From the NCBI GenBank assembly GCA_037178855.1, contig JASJZC010000005.1, forward strand, positions 11,160,001 to 11,224,000: a stretch of DNA of 64,000 bases. Reading direction: 5' to 3'. Made by a program: the position numbers and the translations under genes. The notes beneath the pieces were generated by a model. That model was not told where the DNA came from and did not search any database. It saw only the letters and a list, made by a program, of their open reading frames with translations. This DNA is from Oscheius sp. JU75 (Eukaryota > Nematoda > Chromadorea > Rhabditida > Rhabditidae). Below, piece by piece: positions 50,533 through 61,722 of the stretch (positions within the stretch are counted from its first letter, which is position 1; each line of letters starts with the position of its first letter).

Positions 50533-52920
50533 GAGCGAAAAAACTAGACAGAGAGACAGAGCGGTGAGATTAGTTTTTCAGGAAAACAAGAGGGCCATGT
50601 TCAGCGTTCTCGAATCCCTAGAAAACGTAAAACAAAAAAGTTGTCTTGGGTGGGGATCGCACCCTGGTCTAGAAATCGAGCGACTCAGGTTCGATTCCCG
50701 TCACAGATAGAACTGTATCTTTCACGTTTCCAGAGGTTTTCAAGGGCGCGAAACCCGCTCCTACTGTTAGTTTATCTTTAAAATACTTTCTTATCCGGGA
50801 AGTTTTCCATTGTTGTTCCTTTTATTACGTACTGCAGAGTGACGCTCAGACAGAGACGGAGAGAAGTCTACTTACTCGAGAAACCTCCGCATCATGACGC
50901 TCACTGTTCATGTCAGTGGTCTTCAACAACTGAAAGTGTAGGCGTTGATGGCAGCATGCGAACCCTAAACTTTGCTAAAGGCGAAATGTCTCAAACCTTC
51001 TAAGCTAGTGATATTCGTCTCATCACAGTCCACCTTCGATCTTTTTCCAATGTCATTGTACTGATCCCAATGCATCGGATAGGTTTGGGCATGGGGTGGT
51101 GTGGCGTAGACCATGATGTGGTAGTCTCCAGCCTGTATCTTGCACATTGTGTCATCAGAATGGGACGAGAAGAAGAAGTCGTCACTGGCCACAATAGCCT
51201 CCATTGTCTTGCCAAGCACCGATTCGGCCGCGTTTCGGATTGCCTGCAAAAATCATCAAAGAATTTCTGTTAGCAAACTGTAGCCATTTGTCTGCGGTCA
51301 ACTGGATTGTAGTCTCTGGCGGATTGGACACTGATCATAGCCCTGTCGATGGCTTGGAAGAGCATTAGATTACAGCATCGTGATCCTAAAGCTTTACTTT
51401 ACTTAGAAGAGATTCAGAAATAGAAAGGCAGAGAGACGGGGAAAGAGCGAGACAGAGGGACCCTTTTACCCACCTGATCTATCGTCAGTACAGTGGGATC
51501 CCATTGGAAATCCTGCTCTGTCACCTTGGTTTTCTACCAACAGTCTGCTTGGCTTGGTAGCTTTGACCAGATCGGTCTGTTTGGTCCCAAAAGGTTCGTT
51601 GCTGTTGAAAATGTTGAACCACTTCTCGTCATCAGTCCGGCTCACATTATACTGGAAACGCTTCTATCACCATTTGACAACTCACCAATCTCTGCTGTGG
51701 ATTTTCATATACCAAGAAATGATGTTTCCGATGCTCAAACTTGCAAATATTGTCACCCACATGGTGGCTGGCCGCAGCAAGAGCTCCCGGAGAGATAATC
51801 ACTTCCATAGCATGACCCAGAATTTGCTGGGATTGTTCTTTCACGAGCTATACGAACTTCTTTTGCTAGAATGAAGCTTCTTACATAGGAAATTGTGCCA
51901 AGTTTTGCCCTGGTCAATGGTACCTTTTCCAGAACTTTCAGGACTTCGATGAAGAGCAAGCCATTACAGCACTTGCTTCCACCTCTCCTAGAATGATCAC
52001 AATGGGTTCCAGCAGGTACAGACACTATAATTTGGGTACAAGCCTCTGAACTTGTCTACCATTACTAGCTTGTCGGTACTTTCTAAAACTTTCGGCACTG
52101 GAAAAGGAAGATACTGGTGGGGTGAGAAGGTTCCTTTCAAGTACAGAGTCTTGTATGAGGTTGATTTCAGAATTGAGATGATTGAAGATCTGTTCAGAGT
52201 GTTGATCCATCACGTTGTACTGAAACAATAGATTAGACGATAACAAGAGTTTTGACCTGCACAGGAGTTTCGTACAAAAGCACCGATACCCTTCCCATCT
52301 TGATTTTGCAACTTCTTTTGCCCTTGTAGTAGGTGGAAGCCACAAATGTTCCCCAGCTGCTGAAGGCCTCGAAAGATGTTCCATACATCAGTTGGGCTCT
52401 CTTCTGTGTGGCCTGGAAAATCTTTTTTTCCAGCCATTAGAAACCGGGTCACACCTTTAGTGTCTCCTCAAGAGTGCGATTCCTGGCCGAACGGAAAGCA
52501 TTCGCGATAATCTTTGCCAATTTTCTGTCGCAGCACTCCTCTCCGAGGAAATGGCGGATCTCTGAAATGGGCTTAATCTAAGGGGATTTAAACTTAATGG
52601 ATAGGTGCTTTCGTGACGGGACCTAATCGCTATTGTTTCGCACGCAAACTATGTATGCTCAGCCAAGTTTTGGCTAAAGAACGGCCTCACTTTGCTTCGT
52701 GCGTCCCGTCGCAAAAAAAGGTTACGAGAGTGATCTCTTCATATTGAAAAAAACCAAGGTAACAAGAATACTCGAGTTTTTGAGAAGACTCACCATTAGG
52801 CATGGTCAAGGGGCAGTAGAACCTTCTTGTCTGAAGATTTCTTGAAACAGTCCCACTGACAATTTGTCCTCTTGAAAATTTGATAATGAAGACAATAATC
52901 AACGCTGTTCCAAAGTACAT
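49150..52920 (-). CDS. Hedgehog-related protein with several Ground-like modules and a Hint domain
   Basis: Signal peptide MYFGTALIIVFIIKFSRG, then modules of one type. Module 1 (about 52570-52210): EECCDRKLAKIIANAFR ... MYGTSFEAFSSWGTF ... CKIKMGRVSVLLYETP. Module 2 (about 51980-51660): SKCCNGLLFIEVLKVLEK ... HAMEVIISPGAL ... ICKFEHRKHHFLVYENP. Module 3 (about 51400-51060): SRCCNLMLFQAIDRAMIS ... TMEAIVASDDFF ... CKIQAGDYHIMVYATP. Module 4 (about 50930-50310): FETVTSRSDFV ... CKLSINGVHVLTF. A Gln/Gly/Pro/Phe repeat region (FGPGQFGPGQ units, 49920-50160) leads to the Hint domain, GGCFSKDTWVTTPGGRKRMD ... FSPVTLWLHR ... LTEKHLI, with the G-CF self-cleavage site. The last exon ends at TGA 49150-49152. 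Hint carries out autocleavage, releasing the secreted N-terminal part. Exon joins between modules are in phase in most places, but some edges (51240, 51900) are uncertain, so a split into two genes is not excluded. Confidence 0.72.
50560..50850 (+). repeat. SINE copy 4, internally deleted, in the Hint-gene intron
   Basis: Leader GCGGTGAGATTAG, the start of the inverse half (GGGGATCGCACC), then directly the anticodon-side of the plus half (TCTAGAAATCGAGCGACTCA) with B box GGTTCGATTCCC, and the tail TTATTACGTACTGCAGAG. A GAGAGACAGA repeat precedes it (50500-50560). The middle is lost, so the two halves are fused. Confidence 0.75.
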
Positions 52921-53259
52921 GCTGGCCGGAGGAAGAGGAAAATGTTGTGGCCAGCCCTACCTTCGCTCGGCTTCAGCTAATTTTCATTCATAGTTCCGCG
53001 CCCCGGTTTCGGGACCTTGCGATCACAAATTTGTTCACATTGACTCCTACTGTTCTTATTTGTAGCAAGATATGGTTCAATCGGAACAGGAATGATTTCA
53101 TTGTGCTGCTCCTCTTCTTGTCTTCTCTTCTTCTGGCAGCTTCCGGCTTCGTTGTTCAACGTTTTGGAGCCAAAGTAAAACCGTGGAAAGTTGCAGCTGG
53201 TAGTTTTTTTCCGTCAAGCCAATTTCTGCCAATCTGGTGGCTCTTCTCTCCCCTGAAAC

Positions 53260-53650
53260 TTGAACACTAGTCCCAGCTGGCAACGAAGCTCTCAGCCATG
53301 GGTCTATCCAAATTTTCCGAGCTATGAGGGAAGCAGCTCGTACCCATGAGACCAGGGTAACTCACAGCCTTGGAACTACTCCATGTCCAAGTTATCAAAG
53401 AAGCTCAGTGCCTTGGAACAACCCGTCCAGTTCTAAACCATGAGAACATCACTCTAGTCCCAGCTATCAAAGAGGCTCAGTCTTGGTACTATCCCAGCAG
53501 TCCATCGTACTATGGAATCTCTCGAGTATGCTTCCAGTCCTAGTTGGAACTATCCAACCAGTCCCAGCAATTGGAAGGGTAGCTTCTCCTATTGGAATTT
53601 AGCTACTACTTCCTACCCGAGAGTGGCTGCAAAGGAGGATATGGCTACTT
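53260..53650 (+). pseudogene. Decayed tandem-repeat sequence (Ser/Tyr/Trp/Pro-rich)
   Basis: Units such as AGTCCCAGCTGGCAACGAAG, CCAAGTTATCAAAGAAGCTC and AGTCCCAGCTATCAAAGAGG recur with CCTTGGAAC/CCATGG. They translate to PSYQRSS-PWNNPS-like repeats, but the frame shifts several times and stops intervene. It looks like the remnant of a repeat-containing secreted protein gene. No intact frame remains. Confidence 0.45.
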
Positions 53651-53942
53651 TCTTCGAATGATAGAGGAGGATTGAGGGTGAGAATTAGATTGTCTGAAAT
53701 GACTACTCGATTACAGAAAACTGCCAAGCAACCAGCAGCCCTAACTGCAACTTTTTATTTGCACTTTGAAAACGAGGAAATACTGGGACAAGAATGAACA
53801 TCGTTATATATAAAGTCATGACATGTGGACGGAGTATCGGTTAAAAATCGCTGCAGTTGCACACTTTGGCAGGTTTGTTAAGAGGAGGGGTAGGGGAATA
53901 TTAAGTGACCAGATGACAAGGATTAAAGCTTTTCAAGGGGAA

Positions 53943-55924
53943 TCATTTACAGATATCAACTTGAGTAGAGTTGGTACAGGTCTGACAGACTACCTTGCAA
54001 CACCACTCGAATTTACAATTGCATTTGGTTTTGGTCTCCATGGCGAAAGAATTGTAGCCACGGCCACAGCAGAGAGAATCACAGCCATCGGGTCCGTCCG
54101 ACCCGCGTCTGGAAAAGTCTTGTGTTCATAGAAGCGGAAATATCTCACTTGCAAATTCTGCCCTCGGTCCCCAATGTTCCAGAAGACCTGTCCATTCTAC
54201 AGTAGTCGGGTGAGTCGTCCAAAAAGACCAGATCCGTTGGCAGTGCTCTCGATTTCCTTTTCCCGTTTGGCCGAGTCTCCTTGGGAAAACTGTCAGCCAT
54301 GAATTGCAAGTTGCCTCGTGAATTGACCTGTCAAGACAAAAGCGTAAAAAAGAAAGAGTTTGAACTACCTGAACCCGGATGGCGTTCTTGTACTTGCTCT
54401 GAAGCAGTTCGCCGACTTTTCTGATCGAAGGCAGTTGCATCCAGCATGTTTTCAGGTTGCAGGAGCCGGAAACTCCGTGGCATTTGCATTTGGGAGAGGT
54501 GTGTCTCTTCAGCATCTGGAAGCTTCGTTAATTTTAAAAATTTTGTAAATTCTGAAGATTCAACACCAGTTTGTCTGGACAAGTACTTCCGTACAAGCTG
54601 TAATAAAAGTCTAGGGTCAAGTGGATACGCAATTGCAAACTTGCTTCCTTGGGTTGAAGACAGAATTTTTCAGCTCTCCGAGATCTGCAAAGCTATAGAG
54701 AGGATTACGGGTTACAACTTTGCAGAACATCCGAAATCTCAAATTTCTTGTTTTCAGACCTTAAAAGCATCTATTCACATACATAACCCCCGACTTCGAC
54801 TGGAGCTTTTTGGGATACAGTCTTCTACTAGGTCTGATGGTACAAGAAATACATTACGTACCCGTCTGCCAGCTTCATTGTTGAATCTGTTCATCAGTGA
54901 CCGTCCCTGATCATGGTCTCTCTTCGGGTCTCTTTCCTTCTCGCGGATATCAATGAAATTTCTAAAAGCTCTTTCGAAATCTCTCCGCAAACAAACCTGG
55001 CAAATCTGTAACCGTAGTCGACATTGTCTCCGCACCCTCCCCATGTGTAGTCATCGGCCATGTTCTTTGGTCTGGCCTCATCCGAGCAGCCACAGGAAGA
55101 GAGACTACCTGAAAAGATTTGAGAGTAGATGGATCTCTGCTCTGCTCTCAAGTGGCACTTAGCACTTCGTATCTTCACGGTTTCCGCTCAAAAAACCATA
55201 CCCTGTTTGCATCGGCGACCGATCTCGTGCGTCACTCCGGCTGACAGGATGGCGTACGTGAAGGCAGCTTCTTTGGTTCCTGGAAAAAACAGTAAAGTAA
55301 AACAATAGGATCTTACCAAGTTTGTGAACTGGACCAACATAGCCCGAGCCGAACGGTGTCGAACAGTTCCAGCGGTGGGCTTTGAATTGGTATTGGCATT
55401 CCTGTAAAATTGTCATGTTTTGAATCGAATATAAAACTATTTTAAATATTCGGTAACTTGCTCACAAAGTTTTTGGCCAAATCTGATAAAACTGCGTTCA
55501 GGAAAAATCTAGAAAAGAGACAATGACAACAAGAGTGCAATACTTAAGAACTCTTAATTACCTGGATGGCATTCTGTGCTCCAATGCCTATCGCTGGCAT
55601 GTGATCCTTGAAAAGTTCACATATCCTAGCTTGACCTGGCGACAGTCCTTTAAGAGAACACATTGGTCGTGCATTCTGTCCGGCCAGAGAGGTGGACATC
55701 TGCGCCATTGAAGACCTTAACGGTCTTGATCACTTTGTCAAGTGGCCAATTTTTTGAATCTTACTGTTATGTTTCCAGCTTAACTAGCTAAGCTTTCTTA
55801 AATCCAAAGCTGGGTCAGAAAGTTTAAAAAATTGTGCAAAAGTTAAGTATACTCACCACCAGGAAGCGTCTATGACAGCTAACGCCGTTTCAAAAAGAAG
55901 AGACAGGAAAACAAGAGGCCGCAT
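53943..55924 (-). CDS. Wnt ligand
   Basis: Signal peptide [16 protein letters not shown]. Downstream: [103 protein letters not shown], then the palmitoylation/Frizzled-contact block [17 protein letters not shown]. After [18 protein letters not shown] the C-terminal Cys-rich part follows: [30 protein letters not shown] and [16 protein letters not shown], with TGA at 53943-53945. All Wnt cysteine landmarks are present, including the lipidated Ser in CHGVSGSC, so this is a complete secreted ligand for Frizzled signalling. The subfamily cannot be settled by eye. Introns are short; one donor falls inside the K codon before RGSDGPDGC. Confidence 0.95.
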
Positions 55925-57318
55925 TATGCGGTGAGCCCGCTCAATGGATCTGTCCTCTTTTTGTGTCTGAAAATGTTTCATGTTTGTACACAGACCAAGG
56001 AGAAGAGAAGGAAGCGGCAGTCTTCACAGAAAAAGGATGATCCGGTAAAGAGCCGCGCAACTGATTCCCAGCCATCAATCTGCCATTATTCAATGGCTTG
56101 TCATTATAGGGGCTCTTACCGGGAATGAGAATGTGTTAAGATTGTCCGTCTGATTGTCTAAGGGACTATCAACTCTATCTCTATATCTCTGTCTCACTGT
56201 CCATCAGTCTCTCAGTTTTTCAGTCTATCATTCTCCCTGTCTCTCTATCTCTGTCTTTCTGTCTCTCCTACGAATTACTCCTGGGTTGACCATGAGTAAT
56301 TCTTGGCTTGTGTCGCAGACCGTTGCCGTTTATAAAGTTTTTCTTTTCAATTCTAAAGCGGCTGAGCTCATTGATACCACCCGCAAAATTGATAAAATAT
56401 GCAAGAAGGGGAGAAAATTACTCTACTAGCAATTTGCGCGGCAGGGTGGGACTACTCGCAGGGGCTGATTCAGACAGACATAAGAGAAAAAAGCGGCAAC
56501 ACTTTACAGGGCAGTATTGTTTTGCTAGAAAGGCTCGTCAGAAGAGGCAGCCCTGTAGGAGTTCTTGAAATTGATGCCGATAAATCGAGAGGCAAACTTT
56601 TGGAAGCAGCCTGGCAGATGAGGGGTATCACCAACTATGTCTACTGGTGCTAATCGCCTCTTGAGGAGGGTAATTGGATGATTAGACGGCAAAGGGAGGG
56701 GAGATAAGATGGCAAAGGTATATTGATCGATATAGTTAGGAAGAGCGTGTGGTGGGTCGGTGATGACAGGCGGAAGATGGATAGGCCGTCCACGGCGCAC
56801 CTCGACCCCTAAATATTGAGACAAATCCCAGCTCAGGACACATGTTCTCTTTCTATTTGGCTCCTTCAGATAGCCTAGATGGTTCCTCCCCGAAAAGTTC
56901 CAAAAAAAACAGAGATCAAAATGTAGCCGGAAACTACTCTGTGTCTCTTCGGTGGGAACGCCGTTCCGAAAGCAAACACGACAGTGTGGGAGTGTCACAA
57001 GGATAAAAAGCTGAACCAAATATTCTGACAAACTTAAGGCAACATCCCTACGTGTTCTTTTAAGGAGAGTGTCTGCGCTTATTTGCTTAGTGACCTCAGT
57101 TATGCTCTCTTATTCAGCGATCAAACCTTATGTTCAGCTATGGCACTGGTTCTGGAGGTGAGAGAATGCATGGCTAATTGGTACTTGAGGCAGAGCAGGC
57201 TGTTTGTGTGAAGATTATGCGCACGCAGGAGAGGTCGGGCAAATAAAGAGGGGCTCTCTCTTAGTCTGATAGCGGGAGGGCAGGCCGAAACACCTGGATC
57301 CTCTCTGGAGTGAAAAGT
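55925..57318. other. Intergenic region without a firm gene
   Basis: CTCTGT repeats lie at 56175-56270. A plus-strand frame at 56399-56653 (84 codons, LLAICAAGWDYSQGLIQ) and an overlapping minus-strand frame of 168 codons (56525-57031) are both open, but neither has a promoter, introns or a recognised domain. They cannot both be real and I call neither. Confidence 0.4.
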
Positions 57319-59355
57319 TTATATTAGCATAAGACGGACAAAGTTACAGACTGCCAGGGTGACCAGAATGAACATGTGGATACAGTGACTTTTTTCTAGC
57401 CAGACGCGTCGCAGTCGCTGATGCCATTTTCTGGATACAAGAGATTAGAAATAGCCAGTGTACAAGAACTCACTGGGCGTCATCGGGCACGGCAAAGTGA
57501 AATGCGATCCAGGACGTCTTCAAGATGGCAAAAATACTAAAGGCCAAGATGGAAATGTTGATCAGGAAGAATTGGGCTGAAATGTTACGGTTAAATATTT
57601 TGCGGCTCCTCTTTACCCGAAATGTCTAGGCACGACCTAGAGAGGATACTAATCTCTCTTGTTCATGCTCTTAAAAAACTCAAAATCAGATGTATCTCAC
57701 AAACTTGTCTCTGGTCTACTTTTCATCGTCATTCTGTCTCGCCAATGTGTTCCAAGCTAGTCGAAAGTTTATGTGTTCTCCAACAAGCGAACCTTCAGTG
57801 CTTCCTTGTACTCCCAATAGTTCGAAGCATCACGGCCACTTTCTACACTGAGAGTCTCGGCGCTTCTTTTCATTGCCCATCCCAAGAGAAATTTGCCATT
57901 TGCCATTTTTCTAGGTAATGCAAAAAATGACTAGTTTTGAAAGGTATACTCTTAAGGGCATGAACAGTTCTCATCTCTAAATATCAATAGACTCATTGAT
58001 CGGTGGATCCTATCGGACGGTTAAAATTTTTTGGGACGAGTAGGAGCCAGTTTGCAAAAGTGAGGCAACTTACAAAGTACTGGGATTGAGTCACTTTTTG
58101 GAATTCTCTCGCTTCCGATTTGTAGCAAAGTCAGCTGGGACAATTGGGAAGAGAAGCCTAGGCCAATCTGACATTTCTTCGTAATCTTTTTCTCATTCCC
58201 TTCACCGTTTTCACGTTTGAATCCCGCGTAATCATTCTTCCAAACATGGCCAAAACTGTCAATGTTGTCAGAATGAAGGAGGGCAGAATGAGAAGGACTA
58301 CATAGAAAGTTGAGCTACGCTTCATGTTCATCTCCCAAGTGACCATAGGATACTCGAGGCCGAGAGAATTTTTGTAGTTCTCCTTAGAAATTTTCATTCC
58401 GGTGAAAGTCCAAGCTCCGTCTCCCTAAAATCATTCGTTTTAAAATTGTAGATTTTACCAGAGAGGCATAATCGAAACTGTCTGTGAAGCTTCCGTCAAA
58501 GTTCATCTCGGAAACAAGAAAGTTTTGGGAGGTCATGCCCATTTTACAGGTCTGGTGGTCGAAAGGAAAGTGATTGACCTGGAATCTTCAATTTCCCGCT
58601 TTGTCCAGAGTTTATCCTTACATTAAGAGCACAAAGAATCTTCAGCATAGCAGTTACTGTTGTCGTACACGTCCCATTGGAGTAGACCACGATGTTATCG
58701 ACTTCGTCCGAACGGAGCAGATTTACATTGATTCTGAAAATTCAAATACAGATCGGTACCGCTAAGTCTCTCTGTCTTTCTGACTCTCTGACTCCATGTC
58801 TCTCTTTGTCAAACTGATCATCGAGATCAGATGTTTGATCCTATTGAAAATATCTTTTTACGCGTCTAGTGGAGCTATATCCGGTGCCCAAAGAAGTCTT
58901 TTGTTGACCAAGAGTAACTCGATGCCGTCGTAGTCTGCCGGATTCCATTGAAGGCGAATATCTCTCCATATCTGGGTATTGAAATTGGAAGATGAACAGA
59001 TCAAAATACCGTGTAGGCTTGAGTGAAGGCGAAGGCCGTGTTTTCGGTCTCGTTCAAGGAGATCAGTTTGGCGTAGATCATGGTACAACTGATGTTCATT
59101 TTCTCCTGTGAACGGTTGTTGGATCGACCTAAACATCGACCCAATTTTTGACTCACATCATCACAGTGTACCCATCATGGTAATCGGGGCAACGAACTGC
59201 TGATAGCCAGTGAGCAGTTTAGTGAGTAGAGCTCGTTCTTTCACAAGAAACTGGTCGATGGTTTCTGACCGACTAGAGTTTATTCAAAATATTGACTTAC
59301 CATTCCTTTGTGCAAAAGCAGCTAACATTACAGTCAAGGTAAAGATAATGAGCAT
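57319..59355 (-). CDS. Cys-loop ligand-gated ion channel subunit (LGC type)
   Basis: Signal peptide MLIIFTLTVMLAAFAQ. The extracellular domain shows ALLTKLLTGYQQFVAP, AKLISLNETENTAFAF, W-RDIRLQWNPADYDGIELL, RLLWAPDIAPLDA and the Cys-loop CALNVNHFPFDHQTC (13 residues between cysteines). M1 is FYVVLLILPSFILTTLTVLA. M2 is GLGFSSQLSQLTLLQIGSER-IPKS. M3 is FFLINISILAFSIFAI, and M4 HMFILVTLAVCNFVRLMLI ends at TAA 57319-57321. The M3-M4 loop is only about 24 residues, and loop C lacks the vicinal Cys pair of alpha-type acetylcholine receptor subunits. A 490-nt intron separates M2 and M3. Probably a nematode LGC-type pentameric channel in neuron or muscle membrane; ligand unknown. Confidence 0.88.
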
Positions 59356-59477
59356 GTCTGAAATCTGGGTAAAGAGGAGATGGAACGGATATCATTGTTT
59401 GTCTACTTAGTCCACTATGTTCTATATACGTCATGGCTAAACTGGCTTTGAAAATTGTTGTCTCTCTGTCAACGAAA

Positions 59478-60783
59478 CACAGTGCGAAATTATAAGGCCA
59501 CCCAGTTTTTTGTGCATTCTGGAGCGGGATGGCGTTTGGAGTTTTCGGGAGTTGCACCAGCAGATTCGGCGGCTTTCAAAACCCGTTAAACCCGACTTTT
59601 TTTTAACACCAGGAGGGCATTTTTACTAAAAGAGTTGCAAAGCCTTGGTGCAAAATTATAGGGTTACTAGACAAAAACGCTTAAAATAGTTAACAAAAAT
59701 ATTAAATAAAATCAGAAGAGATCTAATAATGCGTAACACCACCATTTCTCTGAATACACTAAAAAATACGACACGACATCGCCGTAACAAGAGTTTTCAG
59801 AAAGTTGGGGTCCATTCGAGTCCACTCGCGGTAAATCGCTTGCTGAGGCCCTTTAATAGTGTTGTACTGCTTTCCATTTGCGTAGATGATCCGGGCTAGC
59901 ATAACTGTAGACTCTGCTGGCTGGACTGAAGGGCAGGAGACGCTTATCCAAAACTTGTTGATAGGCCTGGCTGTTCATTTTGGCCGTAATGAACTCCATC
60001 TCTACCACTTCACCGTAGCAGAAAGCACCCCAGACCATGACGGACCCGTCTCCGAAATTTTTTCTGGATGCCTATTGGTTATCATGTTAACTCTGCAGAA
60101 GTTGAGCCTGGCCACTTTGTGATGTGCTTCAAGTCGAGGAGCTGGCTTCATCTTTTCTTGCTTTAGATTTGAATTACGTGCGATGGAACGAAGGATGGTC
60201 CACTTGGAGACAGGAAGATACAGCTCAGTGATGACCTGACGACAACTGGCAACTGGTTGGATACACGTCTGCAGACTCGTCTCTCGTCTAGCACCGACAA
60301 TTTTCTGGGCCACCCAGTGTGTAGAGCAGTTTCATAGGATCCGGGATTGTGTACGTAGTTGTTGATCACATTCCTGCTCCGACCCAGCTTTTCGGCGATC
60401 TTCCTGTTTGAGAGCCCTACATCTTGAGGAACATTGACCTGAGCACACTCGTCGTTGGACAGTTGGGTACCAAGAGGCATGGTGACTATCAGAGACGAAC
60501 TGCCTTACCCCCATAGACATTTTATGTTGACAAGTTGTGACGTGTAAAAGTTTTCAAAAGCGTTTTTGTCTAATGACCCTATAATTTTGCACCAAAGCTT
60601 CTGCAACTCTTTTAGTAAAAATGCCCGCCTGGTGTTAGAAAAACGTCTGAATTGCTGAAGCATACCTACCCAGGGGTTTCGATAGTCGCCGAATCTGCTG
60701 GTGCAACTCCCAAAACCTCCAAACGCCATTCCGCTCCAGAATGCACAGAAAACTGGGTGGCCTTATTATTTTGCACCGCACTG
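59478..60783 (-). mobile_element. Tc3-like Tc1/mariner element, inactivated
   Basis: Terminal inverted repeats of about 210-230 bp (left 59478-59692, right about 60550-60783) start CAGTGCG and share ATAAGGCCACCCAGTTTT. Transposase pieces on the minus strand: the N-terminal paired-type domain from ATG 60480 (LSNDECAQVNVPQDVGLSNR, KLGRSRNVINNYVHNPG, KLSVLDERRVCRRVSNQ), then after a frameshift VSKWTILRSIARNSN and PAPRLEAHHKVARLNF, and last SVMVWGAFCYGEVVEMEF. The segment between RVNM and the VMVWGAF block, where the first catalytic Asp should be, is shortened, and frames change at least twice. It is not capable of coding an active enzyme. Confidence 0.88.
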
Positions 60784-60842
60784 TATCACTGTTTGTTATA
60801 AAATATGTTGTGGCCAAATCTGGTTGCAAAACAATATGGTTC

Positions 60843-61101
60843 CGCATCCTTTTCGTCCTTCCTCTGACTCTTTCTATCTCCCTAGCACCGGAAACCTGCC
60901 CTGAAAATGAAAAGATAGTCGTGAGTCCTGGTTGTCAGCCAATGTGTGCAGAAATTAAGAATCTTCCACACGTAAGAAGTTCAATCTTTCCGTGAAAAGT
61001 GTTTGGATCTGTCTCCTGTTCTGTGTGGAAGAAGGAGTCTGTGCGTACCTGGTTCCTACATGAACGATCAAGGCAAATGCCCCGGAACAACGGGAGCTTA
61101 G
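60843..61101 (+). CDS. Small secreted TIL-type Cys-rich protein
   Basis: A hydrophobic leader (FRILFVLPLTLSISLA) is followed by PETCPENEKIVVSPGCQPMC, AEIKNLPH, then across a 28-nt intron CLDLSPVLCGRRSLC and VPGSYMNDQGKCPGTTGA ending at TAG 61099-61101. CPENE at the start and C-x-PG-x-x-x-x-x-x-G-x-C at the end are the marks of trypsin-inhibitor-like (TIL) domains, though only seven cysteines are seen where ten are usual. No in-frame ATG lies directly before the leader (the codon is ATA). The nearest in-frame ATG is at 60741 inside the transposon's terminal repeat, so the start is lost, remote, or supplied by the element. Confidence 0.5.
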
Positions 61102-61722
61102 AAGTGGAAAATTTACTGAATGAAGTTGTCGTCAGCAGTTGGTTTTTCACATATACTTTCCCACTTTCTCACGGACTAGAGGAAAAATGTTGTAGTTTTG
61201 AAGCCGTGGGTACCTTTCACCATTCATTTCCGATAACTGTTCTACAACAAAAGCTAGTGGTTTTTCTGAAAGTTGCCTCTTTCCGTCTGAATACTAGGAT
61301 GTTAGACGACGAGTCTGAAGTAAGAAGGTTCTTTGAACCCGGTTGATTACCCCGTCGGCGTTCTTCGCAGCAGCTGGAAGTCAAAATGTTCTATTAGGAG
61401 AGATGTTCTTTCTCCGAAAGATAAACGCCCGTCATGTCTCATGTCTGGCTTATGACTGTACACTAACTATCTTTCCATTCCTTTCTCACGATAGTTTCTT
61501 TTGTCACTCTGTAACTCTCACTGTCTTTCCGTCTCTGTCCCGCTACAATCGGTCTCTCTGTCTCTCGAACCCTGTTCTACTAGTCCCCGACTAAAAAGTT
61601 CAAAGCTTCTACAGCAATTTATGCATAAACGAGGCGCTAGAGGCTCCAGCTGTTACCTACAATTGAATTCAAAGAAAAGTTTTCCTTCAAAATTTCATAC
61701 TTTGACTTGCCAACCCTTTCAG
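61102..61722. other. Intergenic, no supported gene
   Basis: One open frame (61000-61346) runs out of frame with the TIL gene and beyond it, without splice support. CTCTGT-like repeat at 61500-61570. Confidence 0.4.

Noticed and set aside
56525-57031. 168-codon minus-strand ORF
   Set aside because: No domain, no splice sites and no promoter; it overlaps an equally open plus-strand frame. Length alone is not enough in this mildly GC-rich stretch.
57600-57960. Extra coding exon of the channel gene (minus-strand open run about RSAETLSVESGRD)
   Set aside because: M2 and M3 join properly without it, and it has stops and no splice sites in phase; it lies in an intron.
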